Part shown: positions 1-7,481 of the stretch, one piece after another
Position numbering within the stretch: the first letter of the stretch is position 1
Layout of the letters: the number at the start of each line of letters is the position of its first letter
From: VBAS01 sp963773465
GTDB taxonomy: Bacteria > Bacteroidota > Bacteroidia > Chitinophagales > Chitinophagaceae
NCBI GenBank assembly: GCA_963773465.1
Contig: CAVZBF010000001.1
Coordinates: 1,736,001-1,800,000 of the forward strand
Length of the DNA: 64,000 nt
Reading direction: 5' to 3'
The notes under the pieces: generated by a model
Databases searched by the model: none
Told to the model about the DNA's origin: nothing
The model's input: only the letters and a program-made list of their open reading frames with translations
Made by a program: the position numbers and the translations under genes

Positions 1-164
1 AACTGATGCGGCAGCACCATGTTCGCTATTTACCCGTTTTTGAAATCCATTCTTTCCGTGGTATTGTATCAACAGAGGATATTATTGAAGAAGCCGTAAA
101 TAACCGGATGGAAATTTTTGATACAGTAGTGAGGAGAGACAGCCGCTTTGGCGTGCTTACTTAA
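1..164 (+). CDS. CBS-domain protein, C-terminal fragment
   Basis: The reading frame is open from the window edge to a TAA at 162-164. The 53 visible residues include RYLPVFE, GIVSTEDIIEE and a short basic tail, the pattern of the second half of a CBS domain (adenosyl-ligand-binding regulatory module). The N-terminus lies outside the window, so whether this is a stand-alone CBS protein or the end of a larger enzyme cannot be seen. Its stop overlaps the 3' end of the convergent DUF721 gene by 8 bp. Confidence 0.7.
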   Translation, partial: LMRQHHVRYLPVFEIHSFRGIVSTEDIIEEAVNNRMEIFDTVVRRDSRFGVLT

Positions 165-438
165 TTATTATTTCTTTGATCAAATTTTTACCTAAAGCTT
201 CGTTCACACGAAGCTTTATTTTTTCTTTTTGAAAGATCAGCTCTTGTTTTAGCGGCCCGACATGCGTGGTAATAAAAAGTGTATCGTTGATGATCCTGAT
301 CTCCTCCGTATATTTTGCAATTGTTTTTCCCATGATCTCTTCCCACATATCTTCAATTTGCAAAGCCTGTATCGATCCTTTAATGCGGCTTTGCTCGAGA
401 AATTTTTGAATAGCATCAGCGATTGAATATTCACCCAT
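157..438 (-). CDS. DUF721 (DciA-like) protein
   Basis: A 93-residue protein with the DUF721 pattern: an N-terminal helix (IADAIQKFLEQSRIKG), a W-x-x-I-MGKTIAKYT core and a short beta segment (DTLFITTHVGPLKQEL). DUF721 includes DciA, which helps load the replicative helicase in many bacteria; short Bacteroidota members are usually found beside recF, as here. It lies 135 bp downstream of recF on the same strand, so it is probably co-transcribed. The helicase-related role is inferred from family and context. Its 3' end contains the hairpin that appears to terminate the convergent CBS gene. Confidence 0.8.
   Translation of the reverse strand: MGEYSIADAIQKFLEQSRIKGSIQALQIEDMWEEIMGKTIAKYTEEIRIINDTLFITTHVGPLKQELIFQKEKIKLRVNEALGKNLIKEIIIK
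194..228 (+). terminator. Intrinsic terminator inside a convergent gene
   Basis: A 9-bp perfect stem (AAAGCTTCG at 194-202, CGAAGCTTT at 209-217) with a 6-nt loop is followed by a T-rich tract. It is placed to terminate the plus-strand CBS gene, yet the bases also encode the C-terminal part of the minus-strand DUF721 protein. Confidence 0.65.
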
Positions 439-573
439 GTTGCAAAGTTAAATGTGTTCTGTGTAAAAGCAGTCTTGTATAAATTATTAATTACTGATTA
501 TTGATTATTGAACTTTGAACATTCAAAATTCATAGGCCCCAATCCGTTGAACGAAATAATTAATAATTAATAA

Positions 574-1655
574 TTATTTCAAACTGATCAATTGATAGCT
601 TAATTTCAAAACATCCAAATGCTGCACCAACCTTTCCTGGTTTGTATCTGTTATAAAAACCTGCCCGTTATTTTCAATGCAAACACGGTGCAGTAAATTG
701 GCGATTCGGTCTTCGTCTAATTTTTCAAAAACATCATCAAGCAACAGGAGGGGGGCAAAGCCTTTGTTTTCTTTCAGCACATCCATTTCTGCAAGCTTAA
801 GTGCAAAGAGTAAACTTTTCCGCTGACCCTGTGAAGCTATATTTTTAAACAACTGTCCTGTCAAATTAAAAACAAGATCATCGCGATGAATGCCGCCCGT
901 GGTTCTTTGTGCGGCTATATCTCTTTGCCTGTTCAGATGCAGTAACTCGGGAAATGAGCATTGATTCAATTCGCTTTGATAGTGGAGTTCTGTTTCCTCT
1001 TCCTGTTTTGCTATTGCTGAATAAAGTTTTTTTACCGTTGGTAAAAATGAAATAAGAAAATGTTTACGCTTTTCAAAAATATAACTGCCGGGTTTTACTA
1101 ATTGTTCATCCAGCACATCAAGCAATGAAAGGTCTTTATTTCCTGTTTCATAAAAGCTTTTCAACAATGAATTTCGCTGGAGCAGGATCTTATTGTAATT
1201 GATCAGGTGCTGCAGGTAATCTTTATCAATTTGAGAAAGAACGCATCGAGAAAACGTCGTCTTTCTTCGCTGCCATCGGTTATGATCTGTATATCATCCG
1301 GAGCAATAACAACACACGGGTACCGGCCGATATGTTCAGAAAATTTTTCATAGCCTGAATCATTTACTAAAAATTCTTTCTTACCCGTTTCCCGAAGTAT
1401 GCAAATTGCTTTTTCTGTTTTATCATTTACTTCCAGCTCGCCATCCACACGAAAGCCCTGCTGCCCATTCTGAATGTTTAAAGTATCCCTGGTAAAATAA
1501 CTTTTGGTAAAACAGAGATAGTGGATCGCATCAAGCAGGTTGGTTTTTCCAACACCATTATTGCCGCAAATGCCAACTATCCGTTCATTGAACCGGAATG
1601 AACGGGTACTGTAGTTTTTGAATTGGGTTAATGATATGGAATGGAGCTGTAACAA
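574..1655 (-). CDS. recF: DNA replication/repair protein RecF (one frameshift)
   Basis: RecF is an SMC-like ATPase that loads RecA at ssDNA gaps. The N-terminal part (1655 to about 1236) has MLQLHSISLTQFKNY and the Walker A motif GNNGVGKTNLL. The C-terminal part has the RecF signature (GGIHRDDLVF, SQGQRKSLLFALKLAE) and Walker B/D-loop (LLLLDDVFEKLDEDR). The two halves are in different frames: restoring one base in the A run at 1236-1238 (T run on the coding strand) joins them as ...FFSQIDKDYLQHLINYNK..., giving about 360 residues, the normal length. A homopolymer miscall is the likeliest cause. Followed by the DUF721 gene on the same strand. Confidence 0.9.
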
Positions 1656-1695
1656 TTGTGCAATATTAGTTTTAAGTTTTGAGTTGCAGATAGGA

Positions 1696-1776
1696 ACACG
1701 GATGACACGGATTGAATGGATCTACACGGATTTTTGGTTGGTCAACAAAATCCGTTTTATCCGTGCCATCCGTGTG
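1696..1776. repeat. Imperfect inverted repeat (ACACGGATG units)
   Basis: The left arm has three CACGGAT units (two in ACACGGATGACACGGA, a third near 1725) and the right arm carries the complement ATCCGTGCCATCCGTGTG. The arms can fold into a long imperfect hairpin. No ORF is associated; it resembles other dispersed intergenic inverted repeats in this window in organisation but not in sequence. Confidence 0.7.
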
Positions 1777-1793
1777 CTATAAAAGCTGGATAG

Positions 1794-1878
1794 ACCCGAT
1801 GACTATCGGGTTGATGCCGTACAAGAGCCGATAGCTATCGGCTGCGACCCTTCGAGAAGCTTCCCGATTAAATCGGGA
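1794..1878. repeat. Cluster of three CCGATAG-type palindromes
   Basis: ACCCGAT-GACT-ATCGGGT (1794-1811), the perfect 18-bp palindrome AGCCGATAGCTATCGGCT (1826-1843) and TCCCGATTAAATCGGGA (1862-1878) occur within 85 bp. Related palindromes are at 14270-14285, 17010-17027 and inside dnaG at 59533-59550. Confidence 0.75.
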
Positions 1879-1907
1879 CAACGCAATTGCTCAATGATGA
1901 AAGGGAC

Positions 1908-1926
1908 GATGAACGGAGCGTCGCAA
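1908..1926 (+). repeat. 19-bp dispersed repeat, copy 1
   Basis: GATGAACGGAGCGTCGCAA is repeated exactly at 14351-14369, and an 18-of-20 match lies in reverse orientation at 41261-41280. All three are intergenic. Confidence 0.7.
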
Positions 1927-1998
1927 GGGACGCTAAATCAGGGCTGGAAAGCCGGGCAAATCACTAAAAATCAAATATAAAATTTGGCTCATTTGCCT

Positions 1999-2006
1999 TA
2001 TTTTTG
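1999..2006 (+). promoter_or_regulatory. Possible -7 box (TATTTTTG) of pdhA
   Basis: TATTTTTG fits the Bacteroidota -7 consensus TAnnTTTG and sits 14 bp before the pdhA ATG. A TTTG at 1983-1986 is closer than the usual -33 spacing, so the match is partial. Confidence 0.35.
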
Positions 2007-2020
2007 CCCCCGCTTATTTT

Positions 2021-3001
2021 ATGGCAGAAACATCACCAACCTTGAAGCCTGTGGCTACAAAATTTTCAAAAGAAACATATCTCTATTGGTACGAGCTGAT
2101 GCAGCTTATCCGCCAGTTTGAATTGACGGCTGAAGAGAAGTACAAAATGGAAGGAAAGATCCGCGGATTCTTCCATTCCTATATCGGGCAGGAAGCTATT
2201 GCAGCCGGATGTATGACGGCGACACGTCCCGAAGATGGATTTATTACAGCTTATCGTGATCATGGATTGGCAATTGCAAAAGGTGTTGAAGTAAATAGTT
2301 GTATGGCCGAATTGTATGGAAAAGCAACAGGTTGTGCGAAAGGCAAAGGTGGCAGTATGCATTTTTTTGGTAAGGAGGTTGGCTTTTGTGGTGGTCATGG
2401 AATTGTTGGTGCGCAGATTGGAACCGGCGCAGGCCTTGCATTTGCGGAGCAATATCGCGGTACCGATAATGTGATCCTTTGCTTTTTTGGCGATGGCGCT
2501 GCCCGCCAGGGAATATTGCATGAAACTTTCAACCTGGCAATGTTGTGGAAACTGCCTGTAATTTTTATTTGCGAGAACAACAATTATGCAATGGGTACTT
2601 CAGTAGAACGTACCAGCAATGTAATTGATATTTATAAACTGGCAGATGGATATGAAATGCCTGCTGATACCGTAGATGGTATGAGCGCTGAAGCCGTGCA
2701 TGAAGCAGTGAGCCGTGCTGTAAAAAGAGCAAGAGAAAAAGGTGGCCCGACACTTCTTGAAATGAAAACATATCGCTACAAAGGACATTCGATAAGCGAC
2801 CCGCAGAAATACCGGAGTAAAGAAGAAGTAGATGAGTATAAAGAGAAGGACCCGGTACAGACAGTGCGGAAAACTATTCTTTCAAATGGCTTCGCAACCG
2901 AAGAAACATTAAAAGCAATTGATGAAAGGGTTGATGGCATTGTTGCAGGGTCAGTAAAATTTGCTGAAGAAAGTCCATGGCCAGATGATGAGAAGTACTA
3001 A
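2021..3001 (+). CDS. pdhA: Pyruvate dehydrogenase E1 component, alpha subunit
   Basis: The alpha chain of the thiamine-diphosphate E1 heterotetramer decarboxylates pyruvate and passes the acetyl group to lipoyl-E2. The 326-residue protein has the family hallmarks: GFFHSYIGQEAIAAG, RDHG, the GKGGSMHFF loop, the ThDP/Mg motif GDGAARQG near residues 157-164 with ENNNYAMGT about 28 residues later, and the phosphorylation-loop-like TYRYKGHSISDP. Length and ends fit bacterial PdhA. The E1 beta and E2 genes are not adjacent, as is common in Bacteroidota where the genes are scattered. A relative acting on acetoin or branched-chain 2-oxoacids is less likely. Confidence 0.93.
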   Translation: MAETSPTLKPVATKFSKETYLYWYELMQLIRQFELTAEEKYKMEGKIRGFFHSYIGQEAIAAGCMTATRPEDGFITAYRDHGLAIAKGVEVNSCMAELYGKATGCAKGKGGSMHFFGKEVGFCGGHGIVGAQIGTGAGLAFAEQYRGTDNVILCFFGDGAARQGILHETFNLAMLWKLPVIFICENNNYAMGTSVERTSNVIDIYKLADGYEMPADTVDGMSAEAVHEAVSRAVKRAREKGGPTLLEMKTYRYKGHSISDPQKYRSKEEVDEYKEKDPVQTVRKTILSNGFATEETLKAIDERVDGIVAGSVKFAEESPWPDDEKY

Positions 3002-3133
3002 AAGATGTTTATGTTGATAAAAATTATCCTTTTATTGTTGACTAGGCCCCTGGATCCCAAATGGGGCCCGAGGAAGCTTATAAAATTTAAAGTATCTAAG
3101 ATTTCTAATTTCTAAATTTCAAGATTAAATTAA

Positions 3134-3808
3134 ATGGCAGAGAAGAAAATTGTGACAGGTTCTGGTAATGACGACATAATTGCAAAGGCGCAGGATTTCT
3201 GGACCCGTTATCAAAAGCAAATTACTATTGCGCTTACGGTTATGGTATTGGCCATAGGCGGATGGTTTGGTTATAAGAACTTTGTTCAAAAACCAAAAGC
3301 TGCAAAAGCTGTTGAAGCAATATATAAAGCTGAAGAGTATTATGCGATGGACAGTCTCCAAAAAGCGCTGAATGGAGATGGGATCAATGCAGGGTTTATT
3401 AAGGTTATTAAAGATTACGGTGGAACTGAGACTGGCAACCTTGCTCGCTTTTATGCAGGTAATTGTTACCTGAGACTTGGCGATTTCAACAATGCCATTA
3501 AACAATTAAAAGATTTTTCTACTTCACAAAAGATGGTACAGGCAAGGGCTTATAAACTTTTGGCTGATGCCTATTCAGAATTGGGAAAAAATGAAGAAGC
3601 AATTGAGAACTATAAAAAAGCTTCCAATTATTTTCCGGAAGATTTCCATACGTCTGCAGAATATCTATTTATGGCTGCTTCACTTGCTGAAAGATCAGGT
3701 AAAACAAACGAGGCAATCGAATTATATAAAGAGGTAAAAGAAAAATTTCCCGATACAGTGGCAGAAAGGGAAGCGGATAAATATTTAGCAAAACTTGGCG
3801 TCTATTAA
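3134..3808 (+). CDS. TPR-containing membrane-anchored protein
   Basis: A 224-residue protein with a charged N-terminus, one membrane segment at about residues 31-50 (IALTVMVLAIGGWFGY) and then several TPR-like helical hairpins (ARFYAGNCYLRLGDFNNAI, YKLLADAYSELGKNEEAIE, YLFMAASLAERSGKTNEAIE). The topology resembles YfgM/TolA-type periplasmic TPR proteins, which act in secretion or chaperone networks; the exact role is unknown. Its place just before ribH is the arrangement often seen in this phylum, which suggests co-transcription without implying shared function. Confidence 0.75.
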   Translation: MAEKKIVTGSGNDDIIAKAQDFWTRYQKQITIALTVMVLAIGGWFGYKNFVQKPKAAKAVEAIYKAEEYYAMDSLQKALNGDGINAGFIKVIKDYGGTETGNLARFYAGNCYLRLGDFNNAIKQLKDFSTSQKMVQARAYKLLADAYSELGKNEEAIENYKKASNYFPEDFHTSAEYLFMAASLAERSGKTNEAIELYKEVKEKFPDTVAEREADKYLAKLGVY

Positions 3809-3837
3809 AAAGGCACAAGGTACAAGGCACACTAACA

Positions 3838-3878
3838 ACCTTGAACCTTGAACCTTGACCCTTGAACCTTGAACCTTT
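3838..3878. repeat. Short tandem repeat (7-bp unit TTGAACC)
   Basis: Five imperfect copies of TTGAACC (one TTGACCC) lie in the gap before ribH, next to AAGGCACAAGGTACAAGGCAC, which looks like an inverted partner. Such tracts are prone to slippage. Confidence 0.75.
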
Positions 3879-3886
3879 TACTACAG

Positions 3887-4367
3887 ATGGCAGAAGTTAC
3901 AAACAGTAAACTTTTAAATACAGATGCAGGCATTCTTAAAAAGAATGCCTGTATTGTTTTGGTGAAAACGGAATGGAATTCGGCAATAGTTGATGAATTG
4001 GAAAAAGGCTGCAGGGAAAAATTAGCGAGCGCTTAAAGTAAAAAAAATAATTACTGTAACCGTTCCCGGGGCTTTTGAAATTCCATTTGCTATTAAAAAT
4101 TATTGGGAAAATGCAGGCAAGAAAAAAAAGCCGGATGCATTTATAGCATTGGCTTGTGTGGTCCGCGGCGATACGCCGCATTTTGATTATGTATGCAAAG
4201 CGGTAACTGATGGTGTGGTCCAGTTAAATCTCACCTTACCTGTTCCTACTATTTTTGGAGTGCTGACCGTAGACAATGAAGAGCAGGCAAAAGAAAGAAT
4301 AGGAGGAAAGCATGGCCATAAAGGAGAAGAGGCGGCGATAACGGCGATTAAAATGATTACCCTTTGA
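3887..4367 (+). CDS. ribH: 6,7-dimethyl-8-ribityllumazine synthase (one frameshift)
   Basis: Lumazine synthase catalyses the penultimate riboflavin step from 5-amino-6-ribitylamino-uracil and dihydroxybutanone phosphate. Visible motifs are VPGAFEIPFAIK, the active-site RGDTPHFDYVC and the GKHGHKGEEAA C-terminus. Translation from ATG 3887 meets a TAA at 4033; removing one base (G at 4031) restores ...KLASLKVKKIITVTVPGAFE... and about 159 residues, the normal length. The break is most simply a sequencing insertion. Downstream of the TPR gene. Confidence 0.88.
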
Positions 4368-4477
4368 TCATTGATAACTAATTATTAATTATTTTCCCTT
4401 AACAATAAATGTTTAGTATTCATTGATCACCCAATAATCAATAATAAATAATAAATAATTAATAATCTGCAAACGTC

Positions 4478-5197
4478 ATGAACGTTCAACTCTTTATACC
4501 ATGTTTTGTTGACCAGCTTTATCCGCAAACTGGTTTTAATATGATCAAAGTGCTGGAGAAAGCCGGGTGCACTGTTACGTACAATACAAAACAAACCTGT
4601 TGCGGACAACCCGCTTTTAATGCCGGCTTTTGGGATGAAGCAAAAGCTGTTTGCATGAAGTTTGTGAAAGATTTTGAAGGAACAGATTATATTGTTACAC
4701 CGAGTGCAAGTTGTGCAGGGTTTGTTAGAAATTATTATTCAAAGCTGCTTGATAATTCTTCCGTGCATAATGAAGTAAAGGAATTGAGCAAAAGAGTTGT
4801 TGAGTTTTCAGAATTCATGGTAAAGATTTTACAGGTAGAACATGTGGGAGCAGTATTAAATGGTAAAGCAACTTATCATGACAGTTGTGCAGGACTCAGA
4901 GAATGCCGGATTAAAGAAGAGCCGCGTAAACTTTTATCGCATGTAAAAGGTCTGGAGCTTCATGAAATGCATGATGTGGAAACCTGTTGTGGCTTTGGCG
5001 GCACCTTCGCCGTAAAGTTTGAATCCATCTCTATTGCTATGGGCGAGCAAAAAGTGGAGAATGCATTACTGACAAAAGCAAATTATCTTATCTCTACCGA
5101 TCTTTCCTGTCTAATGCATCTGGATGGTTATATAAAAAACAAAGGATATAATTTGCAAACTATGCATATTGCGGATGTGCTTGCAAGCGGATGGTAA
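4478..5197 (+). CDS. (Fe-S)-binding Cys-rich protein, LutA/YkgE type
   Basis: A 239-residue protein built from two CCG (DUF224) domains: an NVQLFIPCFVDQLYP start, TCCGQPAFNAGFW near residue 40, a YHDSCAGLRE segment and CCGFGGTFAVK near residue 170. This is the architecture of LutA, one of three proteins (LutABC) that oxidise L-lactate to pyruvate. LutB and LutC are not in the neighbourhood, so a lactate role is likely but unproven; related CCG proteins serve as glycolate oxidase or heterodisulfide reductase subunits. It is preceded by an AT-rich spacer with repeated AATAATTAAT. Confidence 0.85.
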   Translation: MNVQLFIPCFVDQLYPQTGFNMIKVLEKAGCTVTYNTKQTCCGQPAFNAGFWDEAKAVCMKFVKDFEGTDYIVTPSASCAGFVRNYYSKLLDNSSVHNEVKELSKRVVEFSEFMVKILQVEHVGAVLNGKATYHDSCAGLRECRIKEEPRKLLSHVKGLELHEMHDVETCCGFGGTFAVKFESISIAMGEQKVENALLTKANYLISTDLSCLMHLDGYIKNKGYNLQTMHIADVLASGW

Positions 5198-5234
5198 AAA
5201 ATGAATAATTAATAATTATTAATTAATAATTACT

Positions 5235-5651
5235 ATGGCGTACTGGCTTGTAAAATCAGAACCCGAAGCTTACAGTTGGGAAAAATTTTCAGCAGAAAAA
5301 CAAACTGTCTGGAATGGCATACGCAATTATGCGGCACGTGGCCATTTGAGAGCAATGAAAAAGGGAGATGAGGTTTTCTTTTATCATAGCAATGAAGGGT
5401 TAGATATAGTTGGCATTGCCAAAGTAATAAAAGAAGCATACCAGGACCCAACGACAGATGATGATCGCTGGGTAGCCGTTGATCTGAAAGTTTATAAAAA
5501 ATTAAAGAAGCCTGTTCCGCTTGAAGCAATAAAAAAAGATAAGCGGCTTGCAAACATGGCGCTGGTTCGCATTGGCCGTCTTTCTGTACAGCCTGTTACT
5601 GATGCGGAGTATAAAGTGATCATGGAGTTGGCAGGGGAGAAAGATCGCTGA
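5235..5651 (+). CDS. EVE-domain protein
   Basis: A 138-residue protein starting MAYWLVKSEPEAYSWEKF with WNGIRNYAARGHLRAMKKGD and FYHSN, the canonical EVE (PUA-like) fold. EVE domains are thought to read modified bases, by analogy with YTH domains, and are found fused to restriction-like modules in other genomes; stand-alone forms like this are common housekeeping-like genes of unknown substrate. It lies 37 bp after the LutA-like gene and is followed by a clear terminator. Confidence 0.88.
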   Translation: MAYWLVKSEPEAYSWEKFSAEKQTVWNGIRNYAARGHLRAMKKGDEVFFYHSNEGLDIVGIAKVIKEAYQDPTTDDDRWVAVDLKVYKKLKKPVPLEAIKKDKRLANMALVRIGRLSVQPVTDAEYKVIMELAGEKDR

Positions 5652-5684
5652 TTAAAAGATTAAAAAAGATCTCGCGGATTGTGG

Positions 5685-5708
5685 CTGGTGTCCTTACACC
5701 AGTTTTTT
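5685..5708 (+). terminator. Intrinsic terminator after the EVE gene
   Basis: CTGGTGT (5685-5691), loop CCTT, ACACCAG (5696-5702), then six T. Confidence 0.8.
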
Positions 5709-5826
5709 CATTTAATGGAAAGTTAATCCGTTAAATCCTTAAAATCATCTAATCCCCGATCAGGGTTACCTTTTTCTTATTCAAGGTATCAATCTTCACA
5801 TCGTTAATTTTTAAAAAAGTATAGCC

Positions 5827-6264
5827 ATGAAAAAAATTATCCTGGCTGTCATCTTAGTGGCAGCCCTGGGAGGTGCAGCGTATTACCTCCTTCAAAACAA
5901 AATGCAAAATGCTGTAAGCAGTTTTAAGCAAGAGCAGATCATTGGAAAGTGGACGCTTGTCCGATGGACCCCTTTCGGAGATTCCCTGGCTCGTAAAGAT
6001 ACTGTTGCACTTTTTCCAGGTAACCCGGATTCAAATCGTACGAAATACGATTATGATTTTAAAAAAGAGAATATCGTTGTAATATCTCTTAATGATAGTG
6101 TGCTTAGTGATACGGTCCGGTATCAATGGACAAAAGACAATCATATAGAATGGAAAAAGCAAAATGACTCAGCAGAGTCTCTTGCCGTTACTACGCTTAA
6201 TAAAGACAGTCTTGTGTTGCAAACAAAAGACAGTGCTGTGATCTATTTTAAGAAAGCGAACTGA
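5827..6264 (+). CDS. Membrane-anchored lipocalin-like protein
   Basis: A 145-residue protein. Residues 3-22 (KIILAVILVAALGGAAYYLL) form a signal anchor; the rest is beta-rich, beginning IIGKWTLVRWTPFGDSLA, which resembles Bacteroidota lipocalin-like domains. No lipobox Cys is visible. It begins a plus-strand run of envelope genes (this one, DUF4349, VWA) but is separated from the next by a repeat, so a shared operon is uncertain. Function unknown. Confidence 0.65.
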   Translation: MKKIILAVILVAALGGAAYYLLQNKMQNAVSSFKQEQIIGKWTLVRWTPFGDSLARKDTVALFPGNPDSNRTKYDYDFKKENIVVISLNDSVLSDTVRYQWTKDNHIEWKKQNDSAESLAVTTLNKDSLVLQTKDSAVIYFKKAN

Positions 6265-6295
6265 GATAATTATGAGGTCGTCTCAAACGTAATTA

Positions 6296-6392
6296 AGTAA
6301 CACGAAGAACACTAAGACACACAATGGACACAAAGAAATTTCTATTTATTATTAACCCTTTGTGTTCTTCGTGGTTCTTTGTGCCCGTGGTG
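6296..6392. repeat. CACGAAGAACAC-family inverted repeat, copy 1
   Basis: The left arm CACGAAGAACACTAAG with a CACAAAGAAA unit pairs imperfectly with the right arm CTTTGTGTTCTTCGTGG. The same arm sequences recur at 12478-12640, 20137-20213 and 35141-35250, always between genes. Confidence 0.75.
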
Positions 6393-6490
6393 ATCCCCAC
6401 TTCATCCACTTTTTAGACCATCTCTGGTTGCATAAGTTCGTTTATGTAAAAAGAAACCCCATTGCATCTTAAAACAAAAAAAATACTGTT

Positions 6491-7414
6491 ATGAAAAAAA
6501 TACTAATTGCTTTAACAGCCGTACTTCTACTTATTTCCTGCGAAAGGAAAAATGATTCGAAAGAAACTACTACCGCATTAAACAGGGAAATAAATGAAGC
6601 CAACAAATTGACTGAACTTTCGAACACAGTCGTTAGAAAAAACGAGGCGCCTTCTGGCGACATTGATCAGACAAATGAAACTCCCCAGCAAAAACAGGGG
6701 GATAAGAAAAGGCAGGATCAGACAACACCGGCAACACAACAGGACTGGGATAAAAAGATCATTAAAACCGCATCCCTGAACCTTGAGATAAAAGATTATA
6801 ACGCTTACAATTCTTCTCTACGTGATAAGATAAAACAAACCGGTGGTTATGTGGCGCAGGAACAACAAACTCAATCTGAATATAAGATCGAGAACACAAT
6901 AACTATTAAAGTTCCTGTTGATCAATTTGACAATGCAGTGAACCTGGTTACTGCAAGTGTTAAAGAAATAAATGAAAAGAAGATCACTTCTGAAGATGTA
7001 ACCACTGAAGTGATAGACACCAGATCTAGATTAGAGGCTAAAAAGCAGGTTCGCTTACGTTATCTTGATCTGTTGAAGCAGGCAAAGAATATGGAAGAAA
7101 TTTTAAGTGTGCAATCTGAAATAAACGGAATCCAGGAAGAGATCGAATCAGCTGCAGGCAGAATAGAATATCTCAGTCACTCTTCTTCCTTCAGCACTAT
7201 CAATCTTACTTTTTACCAAATATTAAATGTTACTGCGAAGGATACAGACAAACCATCTTTTAGTACAAAGCTTGGTGCTGCATTCAGAAACGGGTGGAAC
7301 TGGATAGGAGAAGTGTTTGTTGGTATCGTATCGATCTGGCCATTATTACTGATGATCTTTGCCGGATTTATTATTTATAAAAAGACAAAAACACCAACAG
7401 TAAAACAAGCATAA
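6491..7414 (+). CDS. DUF4349-domain lipoprotein
   Basis: A 307-residue protein with a lipoprotein signal (AVLLLISC, Cys about residue 17), a low-complexity Glu/Gln/Thr linker, then the DUF4349 region from IIKTASLNLEIKDYN through a coiled coil (SRLEAKKQVRLRYLDLL, EEILSVQSEINGIQEEIE) to a C-terminal membrane helix (IWPLLLMIFAGFIIYK). DUF4349 proteins are envelope proteins of unknown role. The predicted form is lipid-anchored at one end and membrane-spanning at the other. It lies 67 bp upstream of a VWA lipoprotein and is probably co-transcribed with it. Confidence 0.82.
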   Translation: MKKILIALTAVLLLISCERKNDSKETTTALNREINEANKLTELSNTVVRKNEAPSGDIDQTNETPQQKQGDKKRQDQTTPATQQDWDKKIIKTASLNLEIKDYNAYNSSLRDKIKQTGGYVAQEQQTQSEYKIENTITIKVPVDQFDNAVNLVTASVKEINEKKITSEDVTTEVIDTRSRLEAKKQVRLRYLDLLKQAKNMEEILSVQSEINGIQEEIESAAGRIEYLSHSSSFSTINLTFYQILNVTAKDTDKPSFSTKLGAAFRNGWNWIGEVFVGIVSIWPLLLMIFAGFIIYKKTKTPTVKQA

Positions 7415-7481
7415 AAGCATTTGTTTTTATGCAAAAAGGAATTTGATGCATCTCTTTTAGTGAAACACAAAAAACATAGCC

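Larger units (their letters stand above)
1656..2020. other. Repeat-rich divergent intergenic region
   Basis: 365 bp between the divergent recF and pdhA starts with no convincing gene. It holds an imperfect inverted repeat of CACGGATG-type units (1696-1776), three short palindromes of the CCGATAGCTATCGG type (1794-1811, 1826-1843, 1862-1878), a 19-mer repeated near gyrA (1908-1926) and a -7-like promoter box before pdhA. Confidence 0.7.
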
